Shown here: one piece after another, positions 53,387 to 61,750 of the stretch | How positions within the stretch are numbered: the stretch's first letter is position 1 | Layout of the letters: each line of letters begins with the position of its first letter | Assembly: GCA_016708435.1 (NCBI GenBank) | Contig: JADJFV010000004.1 | Location: forward strand, 186,001 to 250,000 | DNA length: 64,000 nt | From: Leptospiraceae bacterium | Lineage (GTDB): Bacteria; Spirochaetota; Leptospiria; Leptospirales; Leptospiraceae | Reading direction: 5' to 3' | Program-made: the position numbers and the translations under genes | Notes under the pieces: generated by a model | Seen by the model: the letters and a program-made list of their open reading frames with translations, nothing else | Database searches by the model: none | What the model was told of the DNA's origin: nothing

Positions 53387-53606
53387 AAGAAATCACCTCT
53401 TTGGCTTTGTAAGTTTTTTCTTTTCCAAGACTGGCAATTCTACGATCGAGTTCTAGTTTTCGTTCTTCTGTCAAATCCTCTATTTTTGTATTTGATCTTT
53501 TAGAATTTATGACTTCACTTATTTTTACTGAATCAAGAGTTTTCAAAAAAGCAAATAGAGCTTTTGCTTGCTTCTGATTTGTAACTTCTATTGCGAATGT
53601 TGTCAT
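53355..53606 (-). CDS. Antitoxin partner of the ParE-type toxin
   Basis: About 83 residues from ATG 53606, where AGGAGA lies upstream; ATG 53666 is possible but has no such site. TFAIEVTNQKQAKALFAFLK followed by TKIEDLTEERKLELDRRIAS and a Lys-rich end (KTYKAKEVISYARQRI) is typical of short antitoxins paired with ParE. It overlaps the toxin gene by 32 nt. Confidence 0.78.
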   Translation of the reverse strand: MTTFAIEVTNQKQAKALFAFLKTLDSVKISEVINSKRSNTKIEDLTEERKLELDRRIASLGKEKTYKAKEVISYARQRIRTKN

Positions 53607-53848
53607 TGACTTTCTCCTGTTCAAATAATTCTTTTCTATAATTGTTGGGACTGAAATAAAACGCAAGAATTATTTATAGGAACACCATTCTAACTTTGTA
53701 TCGAAGGCTTGGAGATTAAATCATTTTTACAAAATATTCAATTGGTTTCTTGTGGATTTTGGCAAACTGATACCAGATTGCAAAAACCATTCTTAGTTTT
53801 AAAAATTCTACTTTCATAAAAAGTTACATTCTGCACAATTAGAAAATT

Positions 53849-56800
53849 ATGCGATACCGCTTAAAATTATCCCTTTGCCTATTCTTCCTTTTCTTTCTAC
53901 TCAATTGTAAACCAAATCCTAATATTGTTTCGCTCAACGGTGAATGGGAATATACCGCAGGACACCATCCTGATCCAAAGACATGGGATAAGTTGGAATG
54001 GAAAAAAATACAAGTTCCATTCAACCATTTAACAGATGCATCTAATGATGGTTGGATTACACTCAAAAGAACCCTTCCCAGAGAAGCACAAGCATTCTTC
54101 GTTGGAGATATACCTATTGCCTTTCGTTCCGATATTCCATTTAACGACCAAGTGGAATTTTATATTAATGGAAAACTTTTTTTCAGAAACGGAAGTATTA
54201 CAAAATCTGCTTTAGCAAACTCAGTTCTGGTCAATTTGCCAGATTCTGTTAAGAAATCTGAAACTCCCATTATCTTTTCTGCAATATTCTATAAGGATGC
54301 GGATAATCCATATTGGAGCTGGTCTCATTTAAGCAATAAAATTGGATTGAGTAAAGAAATATTTTTAGAATATTATACTAGTGAAATTATTTCTTTTTCT
54401 TTACTCTCGATTTATTTACTATCTGGTTTGTACCATTTGTTATTATTTTTTAAAAGGAGAATAGATCTTCATAATTTGTTATTCGGAATGTTTTGCTTAA
54501 CGATTTCTTTCTACTGGTTTTGCCGAATTCCCAGTAGGGAAATTTTGTTTCAATCAAACGGATTTCTTGAATTTAAGACAGAGATTTCATTGGTTTTTAT
54601 AATTCCATTTTTCATAATAACATTTCTATCTCAAATAATAGAAGGAAAAATCAATCTTCTTACTAAGATATGTTCTTATTGGTCACTGCTAACAATCCTT
54701 GGAGGGATAATAGCACCAAACTTAAGTTATCTTCATAAAATTCTCTTTATTTGGCAAATCTCCATGATTCCCTTTTTTATTAATGCTCTTGGCTATGTTT
54801 TCTACTTTGCTTTTAAAAAAAATAATACTGCGATTCGTATACTTGCAGGAATGGTATTCATGGTAGCAGGAGGTTTTTATGATATTTTTGCGGGATTAGG
54901 ATTTTTTCCGCATGTTTCTGCAATGCAATATTGCTTCCCAATTTTCATCTTAAACATCGCAGTCATCCTAGCAAACAAATATGTGAAAGCGTTTAATGAA
55001 TCAGACCGATTGAACGAGGAGCTTTCGCAAAAGAACGAATCCCTTGCGCGAGCGGATAAGATGAAGGATGAATTTCTCGCAAATACCTCGCATGAGCTGC
55101 GCACTCCTTTGAATGGAATTATTGGACTTGCGGAATCGAATTTCTTTGAGCCAACAAACACTCTACAAATTCAAAAGAACTCGGAAATGATAATATCAAG
55201 TGGTAGAAGACTTTCTTCTCTTGTGAATGATATTCTAGATTTCTCCAAATTGAAGAATGCAGAGATAGAGTTGAAGAACCAAGCTGTGGATACTCGTAAG
55301 ATAGCTGAACTTGTTATCAGCCTATCTACTCCGCTTGCAAAAGCGAGAGGTCTTTCTCTTTCAATGGACATTCCAGAAGATTTACCACTTGCTAATGCAG
55401 ATGAAGATAGATTGCAGCAAATTTTGATTAACCTCATTGGTAATGGAATTAAATTCACACATGAAGGAAGTGTAACCATAAGAGCTAATAGATTAGATAA
55501 TGCCATTCAGATTTCCGTGCAGGATACTGGAATCGGTATTCCCAAAGAAAAACAATCCATTATCTTTGAAAGTTTCGAGCAAGCAGATGGCTCTATAGGT
55601 AGAGTCTACGGTGGAACTGGTCTAGGTTTGTCAATCGTGCGAAGTCTTGTGCGTCTGCATGGCTCGGAGGTGACTGTAGAAAGTGAGTTAGGGAAAGGTT
55701 CTACTTTTTCGTTTTATTTGCCTTTAGCCGCTACTGGTGAAGGTGTGGTTCGACAAGCTATAAAAGAACCAGTTACCAATATGTCATTCCCGAAATCTTC
55801 TGTCGGGAATCTCAACATCTTGAGACCCCCGACAGAAGATTTCGGGGGTGACAAACTCGTTGCTGTCGATGGAATACAATCTGCTAACTCGGCTAATATC
55901 CATTATGCCAATGAAACCGATGTATCCGACCCTCCTAAAAAAACCTTCCAGAACTTTACCGTCCTCGTTGTAGACGATGAGCCAATCAATGTAATGGTTT
56001 TAGAAAATCATCTAAAGGCTGTAGGCTTACAAGTAGAAACTGCTTCCGATGGATTTCAAGCACTTGAGAAAATGAAGACTATTCATCCACAATGTATCTT
56101 ATTGGATTTGATGATGCCTAGAATGAGCGGTTTAGAGGTATTACGCGCTGTTCGTGAATCCTACCCTCCGACGATTCTACCGATTGTTATACTTTCAGCA
56201 AAGAACCAAGTCAATGATTTAGTTATCGCATTAGAAGCAGGGGCAAATGACTATTTAACAAAGCCATTCTCCAGAAATGAACTGCTTGCAAGACTTCAAG
56301 TGCATTTGGATTTACAAACATCTGTCCGAGAACAAATTAAGCAGTCGAATTCATTTGAACGATTTGTTCCATCTAAGTTTATAAATCTTTTAGATAAACA
56401 AAGTGTATCTGATGTGGAATTAGGCGATGCAAAGCTAAAAAATATGTCCGTGCTATTTACGGATATTCGTTCTTTTACTACTCTTTCTGAGCAGATGTCT
56501 GCCGAAGATAATTTTAAATTTTTAAATAGTTATTTAAAACGTATGGAACCTACAATTACCAACCAAGGAGGCTTCGTAGATAAATTTATTGGCGATGCAG
56601 TCATGGCATTATTTGAAGAGCATAGTAATGACTCCTCCGCCGATCGAGCATTATCCGCTGCAATGGAAATGAGACGTTCTCTAGCGGAGTTTAACATTCA
56701 TAGAGCAAAATCAGGATATACCCCAATAGATATTGGAATCGGGATTAATTTTGGTAGCCTTGTTCTTGGAACAGTTGGAAGTTCTAATAGATTAAGCACA

Positions 56801-57226
56801 ACCGTTATCGGAAATACCGTAAACCTTGCGGCTAGACTCGAAACATTAACTGCATTTTACAAGTCAGGAATTCTTATCAGTGACCATGTAGTAAAAGCCT
56901 TGAAAACATTGACTGAAACTGGAATGCGAGAAATTGGCTCTGTTCAAGTGAAGGGAAAAAAAGAAGCCGTTGGTATTTTCGAAGTATATGAAACTGACCG
57001 AGTTGATATTGCTGAATTAAAAGAAAAAACAAAGAGTCTTCTGATGCAAGGTATCATTCAATTCAAGATTGGCGAGTTTATAACAGCAATAGAATTATTT
57101 CAGGAAATGCTTTCTATTTATCCAGAAGACATTGTAGCAAAAACATATTTAAGTCGATGCAAGGAATTGGCAAATTCTCCGATTCCTGAAAATTGGCAAG
57201 GGATAATAGAGTTTAGCCATAAGTAA
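53849..57226 (+). CDS. 7TM sensor histidine kinase fused to a receiver and a class III cyclase
   Basis: 1125 residues. A signal ending LLNCKPN suggests a lipid-anchored N-terminus. An extracellular sugar-binding-like domain (NGEWEYTAGHHPDPKTWDKL) reaches residue 170, then seven spans (about 180-385). The kinase His is in LANTSHELRTPLNGIIGL; the ATPase has NLIGNGIKFTHEG, DTGIGIP and GGTGLGLSIVRSL. A linker (residues 645-668) is encoded by a hairpin element. The receiver shows VLVVDDEPIN and LLDLMMPRMSG. The cyclase domain has LFTDIRSFTTLS, DKFIGDAVMALFE and STTVIGNTVNLAAR, with Asn where Asp is usual. A TPR-like tail ends the protein. Confidence 0.9.
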   Translation: MRYRLKLSLCLFFLFFLLNCKPNPNIVSLNGEWEYTAGHHPDPKTWDKLEWKKIQVPFNHLTDASNDGWITLKRTLPREAQAFFVGDIPIAFRSDIPFNDQVEFYINGKLFFRNGSITKSALANSVLVNLPDSVKKSETPIIFSAIFYKDADNPYWSWSHLSNKIGLSKEIFLEYYTSEIISFSLLSIYLLSGLYHLLLFFKRRIDLHNLLFGMFCLTISFYWFCRIPSREILFQSNGFLEFKTEISLVFIIPFFIITFLSQIIEGKINLLTKICSYWSLLTILGGIIAPNLSYLHKILFIWQISMIPFFINALGYVFYFAFKKNNTAIRILAGMVFMVAGGFYDIFAGLGFFPHVSAMQYCFPIFILNIAVILANKYVKAFNESDRLNEELSQKNESLARADKMKDEFLANTSHELRTPLNGIIGLAESNFFEPTNTLQIQKNSEMIISSGRRLSSLVNDILDFSKLKNAEIELKNQAVDTRKIAELVISLSTPLAKARGLSLSMDIPEDLPLANADEDRLQQILINLIGNGIKFTHEGSVTIRANRLDNAIQISVQDTGIGIPKEKQSIIFESFEQADGSIGRVYGGTGLGLSIVRSLVRLHGSEVTVESELGKGSTFSFYLPLAATGEGVVRQAIKEPVTNMSFPKSSVGNLNILRPPTEDFGGDKLVAVDGIQSANSANIHYANETDVSDPPKKTFQNFTVLVVDDEPINVMVLENHLKAVGLQVETASDGFQALEKMKTIHPQCILLDLMMPRMSGLEVLRAVRESYPPTILPIVILSAKNQVNDLVIALEAGANDYLTKPFSRNELLARLQVHLDLQTSVREQIKQSNSFERFVPSKFINLLDKQSVSDVELGDAKLKNMSVLFTDIRSFTTLSEQMSAEDNFKFLNSYLKRMEPTITNQGGFVDKFIGDAVMALFEEHSNDSSADRALSAAMEMRRSLAEFNIHRAKSGYTPIDIGIGINFGSLVLGTVGSSNRLSTTVIGNTVNLAARLETLTAFYKSGILISDHVVKALKTLTETGMREIGSVQVKGKKEAVGIFEVYETDRVDIAELKEKTKSLLMQGIIQFKIGEFITAIELFQEMLSIYPEDIVAKTYLSRCKELANSPIPENWQGIIEFSHK
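55783..55852. repeat. 70-bp hairpin element inside the fusion-cyclase coding frame
   Basis: GTCATTCCCGAAATCTTCTG pairs with the right arm ending CAGAAGATTTCGGG and GGTGAC. The stem exceeds 30 bp with only two G-T wobbles and one short A-C mismatch. The reading frame passes through it unbroken, adding residues 645-668 in the linker between ATPase and receiver. GTCATTCCCG is the end of a common family of bacterial repetitive palindromes. Confidence 0.8.
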
Positions 57227-57231
57227 CAAAC

Positions 57232-57344
57232 TGTCTGAACTGTGATTTCCATGATTCATATAATTACGAGGATATGAAATAAAAAGTAACTCTTAGAACT
57301 AAATCATCCCAATCAAAATAATCACATAAATCATAGTTCAGACA
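57232..57344. repeat. Inverted-repeat element ending TGTCTGAACTRTGATT
   Basis: TGTCTGAACTGTGATT on the plus strand (from 57232) faces TGTCTGAACTATGATT on the minus strand (ending 57344), with continuing weaker complementarity inside. The element lies between convergent genes. The last codons and the stop (57331-57333) of the SNF2 gene fall inside its right arm. Confidence 0.65.
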
Positions 57345-59283
57345 ATTTTTCCCCTCCCGTCAATGCAAACAATTCCTTCAACTCTTCATTAGAAAGTTCG
57401 GTAATCCATTTTTCGCCTTTGATGAGAGTTAAGTCGCTTAATGCACGTTTGCCTTGGATAATGGAGTTTATCTTTTCTTCAAAGGTGCCAAGGGTGATGA
57501 GGCGGTGGACTTGGACGTTTTTGGTTTGACCGATGCGATAGGCTCTATCGGTGGCTTGGTCTTCTACGGCTGGATTCCACCAGAGGTCATAGTGGATAAC
57601 GTTTGTTGCTTCTACTAAGTTTAATCCTGTTCCTCCTGCCTTGAGGGAAATAAGGATTAGCTGCTTTGCAGGGTCTTTCTGGAAATTGGAAATGACTTTC
57701 TCTCGCTCTTTACGCAATAGTCCTCCGTGAAAGAAATCAGGCTGAATACCTAGATGCTTGTCTAAAATATCTAATAGAATTTCTGCCATCTCTGTGTATT
57801 GCGTGAATAGTATCGTCTTTTCGCCCGTCGGGAGGATATTCTGGAGTAGACTCACAAGTCTCTCTGATTTCCCAGAAAGATTTGGGTGATAGGCTTTCTT
57901 TTTTGTGAAATGAGAAGGATGATTGCAAATCTGCTTTAAGGCATTGATCATTTGAAATACTTTTCCGCGTCTAGAAATTCCTTGTAGTCGTTCTATAATA
58001 TCCAAATTTTCTTTAAGTATCTTCTGGTAAATAACGATTTGCTCCTTAGAGAGATAACAGAATTCATCCTTTACGATTTTATCAGGGAGATCAGCGATGA
58101 TCGACTTATCTGACTTTAGTCTACGAATCATGAAGGGAGAAGTAATCTTTTTAAATTCCTCTACCTTATGTTCGATTTGATACGATTCAATCGGCATCGC
58201 ATACTCGGCGCGAAACCATTTGAGTGTTCCTAAAAAATCAGGATTTAAAAAATCAAAAATACTCCATAGCTCAGTGAGACGATTTTCGACAGGTGTGCCC
58301 GTCATCGCAATTCGATATTCACTCTTTAGTGATTTAATAGATTTTGTTTGATAGGTTGACGGATTCTTAATATTTTGCGCTTCATCAATTACGAGTAAAG
58401 TCCATTTTCGATTGGCAAAGAATTCTTCTCGAATGCGAACTAGATTGTAAGTAGTAATTACAATATCAATAGATTCAGTATAATGCCTATCGTCTCCGTG
58501 ATAAATTTTCGCTTTGAGGCTAGGGGCAAATTTCTCTACTTCTCTCAGCCAATTTCCAAGTAGAGTCGTGGGACAGACAACTAAAACTTGATTAGTCAGT
58601 TTCCTTTCTTCTTTCAGCTTGAGAATAACAGCGATTACCTGTAGAGTCTTTCCGAGTCCCATATCGTCAGCAATACAGATTCCAAGCTTACTTTGAATTG
58701 TAGAATAAATCCATTCAAATCCTTTTAGCTGATATGGACGCATAATCGCATTTAACCCCTCTGGCAGTGAAGTATCTTCTGGCTTATAAAGCTTATTTAT
58801 AAAGGCAGTTAGATTTTTGTCTAACTTTAATTCTTTGTCCTTGTATCTGCCTTTCATTGCGAAGTATAAGCATTGAGCGTTAGAGAGTCTTTCTTTTGAA
58901 GGATCTAGACTTGAAAAGACGCTAGTAATTTTTTCAGGAGTCATTAGAACAAATCGATCTCTATAGTATACTAATTTCCCCGCATTCTTAGAAAGCTCAT
59001 CAAACTCTTTCGGGCTAATCACCATATTCCCCAATGAGATAACCGGATCGAATACAAATAAATCAGAAGCATCCATGTATTGAATTGTCTTAGGCGTGTT
59101 TCCGAAATAGCTTAAAGCAGGCTGTAAAATTTCTTTCAAATTATAAGGAAGACTAAACCCGATTCCCATTGACTCTAAAGTCTCTCTTTCTTGAATCAGA
59201 ATTTTACTCATTCGATCCAAGTTTACGACTACTTCTTCTTTGCCTCTCTTATGTAAAAGTTGCACAAGTTCTGGAAGCTTCAT
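57331..59283 (-). CDS. SNF2-family helicase-like ATPase (3' part of a frameshifted gene)
   Basis: 650 residues from ATG 59283. Motif I is DDMGLGKTLQVIAVI, motif II LVIDEAQNIKNP, motif III AMTGTPVENRL, motif V LKAGGTGLNLV and motif VI DQATDRAYRIGQ. SNF2 ATPases move along double-stranded DNA. The same frame is open upstream, without a stop, through 59557 and joins the SWIM gene by a single-base shift. The true product was probably a SWIM-SNF2 protein of about 914 residues, so 59283 may not be a natural start. The terminal LSEL is encoded by an inverted-repeat element. Confidence 0.88.
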   Translation of the reverse strand: MKLPELVQLLHKRGKEEVVVNLDRMSKILIQERETLESMGIGFSLPYNLKEILQPALSYFGNTPKTIQYMDASDLFVFDPVISLGNMVISPKEFDELSKNAGKLVYYRDRFVLMTPEKITSVFSSLDPSKERLSNAQCLYFAMKGRYKDKELKLDKNLTAFINKLYKPEDTSLPEGLNAIMRPYQLKGFEWIYSTIQSKLGICIADDMGLGKTLQVIAVILKLKEERKLTNQVLVVCPTTLLGNWLREVEKFAPSLKAKIYHGDDRHYTESIDIVITTYNLVRIREEFFANRKWTLLVIDEAQNIKNPSTYQTKSIKSLKSEYRIAMTGTPVENRLTELWSIFDFLNPDFLGTLKWFRAEYAMPIESYQIEHKVEEFKKITSPFMIRRLKSDKSIIADLPDKIVKDEFCYLSKEQIVIYQKILKENLDIIERLQGISRRGKVFQMINALKQICNHPSHFTKKKAYHPNLSGKSERLVSLLQNILPTGEKTILFTQYTEMAEILLDILDKHLGIQPDFFHGGLLRKEREKVISNFQKDPAKQLILISLKAGGTGLNLVEATNVIHYDLWWNPAVEDQATDRAYRIGQTKNVQVHRLITLGTFEEKINSIIQGKRALSDLTLIKGEKWITELSNEELKELFALTGGEKLSEL

Positions 59284-59491
59284 CCCAATTTGAATTAGCT
59301 TTCGAAGTAAATCTATTTTTACATGACTCGTTGATTGTCCTAGAATGGATATAGACTCGGTTTCGTAAATTTCAGAAAAGGGAACGGGAATAGAGAGCGA
59401 GTCTTTCCTATTTTCAATGAATAACTTTAAACTAAACTTTAAATCATCTAGAATTTCTACAAGAATAATAGGAATAATCCCATTTTCACTC

Positions 59492-60076
59492 TCAAGATGA
59501 CGATGGATGAAACTTACTAAGATTTGTTTTCTTATTTCTAAATAAACGCTTCTTTCTTTTTTGTTTTATAGGTCTTGGATTAAAAATAGGATCCCTATAT
59601 CCGCGTAGTTCGAGTAGACCTAGAGGATTTTTATCTATATAATGCGATAGTTGAAATAGAACAGCGAAGTGGTGATTGCAAACTGACTCTGTCCTTGAAC
59701 AAGAACAAGTAGAGGCTAATTCTTCTTTGTCGGGTAGAACAGGAATGCCTCTTTGTGTAAGTGTCTGGGTAATTCTAATTTGACTCTGCGATAAATCTGT
59801 ATTTACACCTTCTTCTACTAAGCTCTCTACAACTCTTTGGATGATTAGAATTTCTTCTTCTGAGTATCGCTGGATTTCAAAATATATTTCATGCGGGGAA
59901 CGGTTGTCTGCCTGCAATAGAGCAAAGATTTTATTTCCCGTAAAATCAATGCGAATGATAAACTCATCTCGATACTTGGGTCGATCAATCTGAACTATTT
60001 TGTCTCCATAATAAAGAGACTCGATGAGAGAGTTCCAGAGCTTACCCCAATATGTATTAGGAAAATTTTCTTCCAT
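59492..60076 (-). CDS. SWIM zinc-finger N-terminal part of the SNF2 helicase gene
   Basis: 194 residues. The zinc finger is STCSCSRTESVCNHHFAVLF (C-x-C-x(n)-C-x-H), the SWIM pattern that often stands before bacterial SNF2 ATPases. The frame ends soon after in KSNL-like nonsense (KFHPSSS). If one A of the A6 run at 59557-59562 (minus strand) is skipped, the frame continues as YLEIRKQILVSFIHRHLE straight into the helicase. I read this as a frameshifted single gene. Confidence 0.8.
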   Translation of the reverse strand: MEENFPNTYWGKLWNSLIESLYYGDKIVQIDRPKYRDEFIIRIDFTGNKIFALLQADNRSPHEIYFEIQRYSEEEILIIQRVVESLVEEGVNTDLSQSQIRITQTLTQRGIPVLPDKEELASTCSCSRTESVCNHHFAVLFQLSHYIDKNPLGLLELRGYRDPIFNPRPIKQKRKKRLFRNKKTNLSKFHPSSS

Positions 60077-60178
60077 GGAAAAAATTCTTCCAAGGATAGA
60101 GTAGATGTCAAGGGGTTAGAAAAATTTTCTTTTTGGAATTACGCAGTAGCGCAGTTTTTTTTGAGAGGGAGGAGGGGA

Positions 60179-60203
60179 CTCCGATGGAATTGCTCCATCG
60201 GAG
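60179..60203. terminator. Hairpin after the acyl-CoA dehydrogenase gene
   Basis: CTCCGATGGA and TCCATCGGAG form a perfect 10-bp stem with the loop ATTGC, 11 nt beyond the stop codon. No T-tract follows on the minus strand, so it may be a weak terminator or a 3' end stabiliser. Confidence 0.55.
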
Positions 60204-60213
60204 AGTAAAATAC

Positions 60214-61374
60214 TTATTTGCCGGAAGCTGCTTCTTTTGTTACATATGCTGCGATTTCGTTCTTTTGGATTTGTGTAGTTCCTTCAAAGATACAAAGAAT
60301 CTTAGCATCGCGCATTAGTTTTTCAACTGGATATTCTTTGGTGTAACCATAACCACCGTAGATTTGAACTGCGTCTAACGCACATTTCATTGCACCTTCA
60401 GAAGTAAATGCTTTTGCGATAGCGGAGTATTTTGCAAGGTTAGGATCATTTGCATCAGACATACGAGCTGCACGATAGGTAATCTCACGACCAACTTCTA
60501 CTGTGATAGACATGTCGGCTAACATGTGTTGCACTGCTTGGAATGTTCCGATTTTTTGACCGAATTGTTCTCTCTCTCTTGCATATTTTGCTGCGTAGTC
60601 CAAAGCTGCTTGACCAACACCAACACCCATTGCTGCAACGAATGGACGAGAAGCGTTTAATGTGAGTAATGCGTAAACAAATCCCATATTCTCACGTCCG
60701 ATCAAGTTTTCTGCTGGAACTGCACAGTCTTCGAAAATGATTTGTCTTGTATCGGATGCACGGATACCTAGTTTGTCTTCTTTCTTTCCTACGATTAGAC
60801 CTGGAGTGTTTCGAGGAACATAGAAGCAGCTAACACCGCGTGTTCCACGATTACGGTCAGTATAGGCAAATACAGTGTATGCGTCAGCGCTACCACCGCC
60901 GGTGATCCATTGTTTTGCTCCGTTGATAACATATTTATCGCCTTTCTTTTCTGCTTTTGTTACCATGCCAGGAACGTCAGATCCAGCACCAGGCTCAGAA
61001 AGACAAAAAGCAATTCCATGTTCTCCTGCAATCACAGGCTCTAGCCATTTTTTCTTTTGTGCATCAGTTCCACCTTTTAGGATTGGAAGTTGTCCAAGAC
61101 CTGTGTAACCAAAACATAATGAAATACCAAGACAGCCGCGACTCATTTCTTCTGTAATAAGACACTGTTCAACAGAACCATAACCCATTCCACCAAATTC
61201 AACAGGAATTGTTAAGCCGTTGATTCCAAGCTCTCTTCTCATTCTATCAATGAGCTCTTTCGGATGTTCATTCTTTTCGTCGTAAAGATGCGCGACAGGT
61301 GTAATTTCCTTTCTTGTGAAATCTCTCACTAAGTCTCTGATTTGTATTTGATCTTCTGTAAAAGCTTGATACAT
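60214..61374 (-). CDS. Acyl-CoA dehydrogenase
   Basis: 386 residues. The N-terminal helical domain (FTEDQIQIRDLVRDF) and ITEEMSRGCLG lead to the FAD-binding blocks FCLSEPGAGSD and KQWITGGGSADAYTV. The catalytic Glu is in CIFEGTTQIQKNEIA, after QIYGGYGYTKEYPVEK. This is the medium/short-chain type. It starts beta-oxidation by forming the trans-2-enoyl-CoA. No other fatty-acid genes are nearby. A TetR-like operator dyad lies upstream. Confidence 0.95.
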   Translation of the reverse strand: MYQAFTEDQIQIRDLVRDFTRKEITPVAHLYDEKNEHPKELIDRMRRELGINGLTIPVEFGGMGYGSVEQCLITEEMSRGCLGISLCFGYTGLGQLPILKGGTDAQKKKWLEPVIAGEHGIAFCLSEPGAGSDVPGMVTKAEKKGDKYVINGAKQWITGGGSADAYTVFAYTDRNRGTRGVSCFYVPRNTPGLIVGKKEDKLGIRASDTRQIIFEDCAVPAENLIGRENMGFVYALLTLNASRPFVAAMGVGVGQAALDYAAKYAREREQFGQKIGTFQAVQHMLADMSITVEVGREITYRAARMSDANDPNLAKYSAIAKAFTSEGAMKCALDAVQIYGGYGYTKEYPVEKLMRDAKILCIFEGTTQIQKNEIAAYVTKEAASGK

Positions 61375-61420
61375 AATTTTATTCCCTTGTTATTGGTAGT
61401 TTATTATAGTTTTTTTTTCC

Positions 61421-61438
61421 ACCGACTTATCAGTCAGT
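61421..61438. promoter_or_regulatory. Operator-like dyad upstream of the acyl-CoA dehydrogenase gene
   Basis: ACCGACT and AGTCAGT are inverted with one mismatch around TATC, 47 nt before the start codon. Fatty-acid genes are often controlled by TetR-type repressors binding dyads of this length. No repressor gene is adjacent, so this is inference. Confidence 0.4.
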
Positions 61439-61581
61439 GTCATATCCTATTATTTTGGGTTAGGATTTAAAATCAAATCTAATATTTCAAATCTTAGACC
61501 GATTGGTTCAAAAATGGAATGATTTATATCAGTGTTTACGCCGTAAACTTAGAATGGCAATTTGCAATTTGGGGATTTTTT

Positions 61582-61608
61582 GCCACGGAGGCACGGAGAC
61601 ACAGAGGG
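61582..61608 (+). repeat. CCACGGAGGCACGGAGACACAGAGG-type repeat
   Basis: GCCACGGAGGCACGGAGACA then CAGAGGG is the cleanest copy of the family also seen at 20170, 20333, 6981 and 16468. It is clearly richer in G and C than its flanks. The rest of 61439-61694 holds no gene I can support. Confidence 0.55.
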
Positions 61609-61694
61609 TTGTTGTAGGCGAAGTATATCTGCGTCACCTACGACAGTCATTAGGGAGAGCAGATTGCTGTTTGTCATCGGCGGTAATATTAGAA

Positions 61695-61750
61695 AATACC
61701 ATTAAGTATTTGAATTGACATATTTGTATATTGAAATACTTAATGGTATT
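61695..61750 (+). promoter_or_regulatory. Promoter and 17-bp operator dyad of the AbiE module
   Basis: AATACCATTAAGTATTT (61695-61711) and AAATACTTAATGGTATT (61734-61750) are exact inverted repeats around 22 nt. TTGACA lies between them at 61715-61720, and TACTTA 16 nt on is a possible -10. The right arm touches the ATG at 61751. Antitoxin AbiEi is known to repress its operon by binding inverted repeats; that would fit here. Confidence 0.65.

Noticed and set aside
59540..59570. Programmed -1 frameshift in the SWIM-SNF2 gene
   Set aside because: Joining the frames needs a +1 shift, and the A-rich stretch does not form a standard -1 slippery heptamer in the required frame; a simple A-run length change is a better explanation.
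61503..61718. 71-residue open frame upstream of the AbiE module
   Set aside because: It crosses a GC-rich repeat and the AbiE operator; no evidence of translation.
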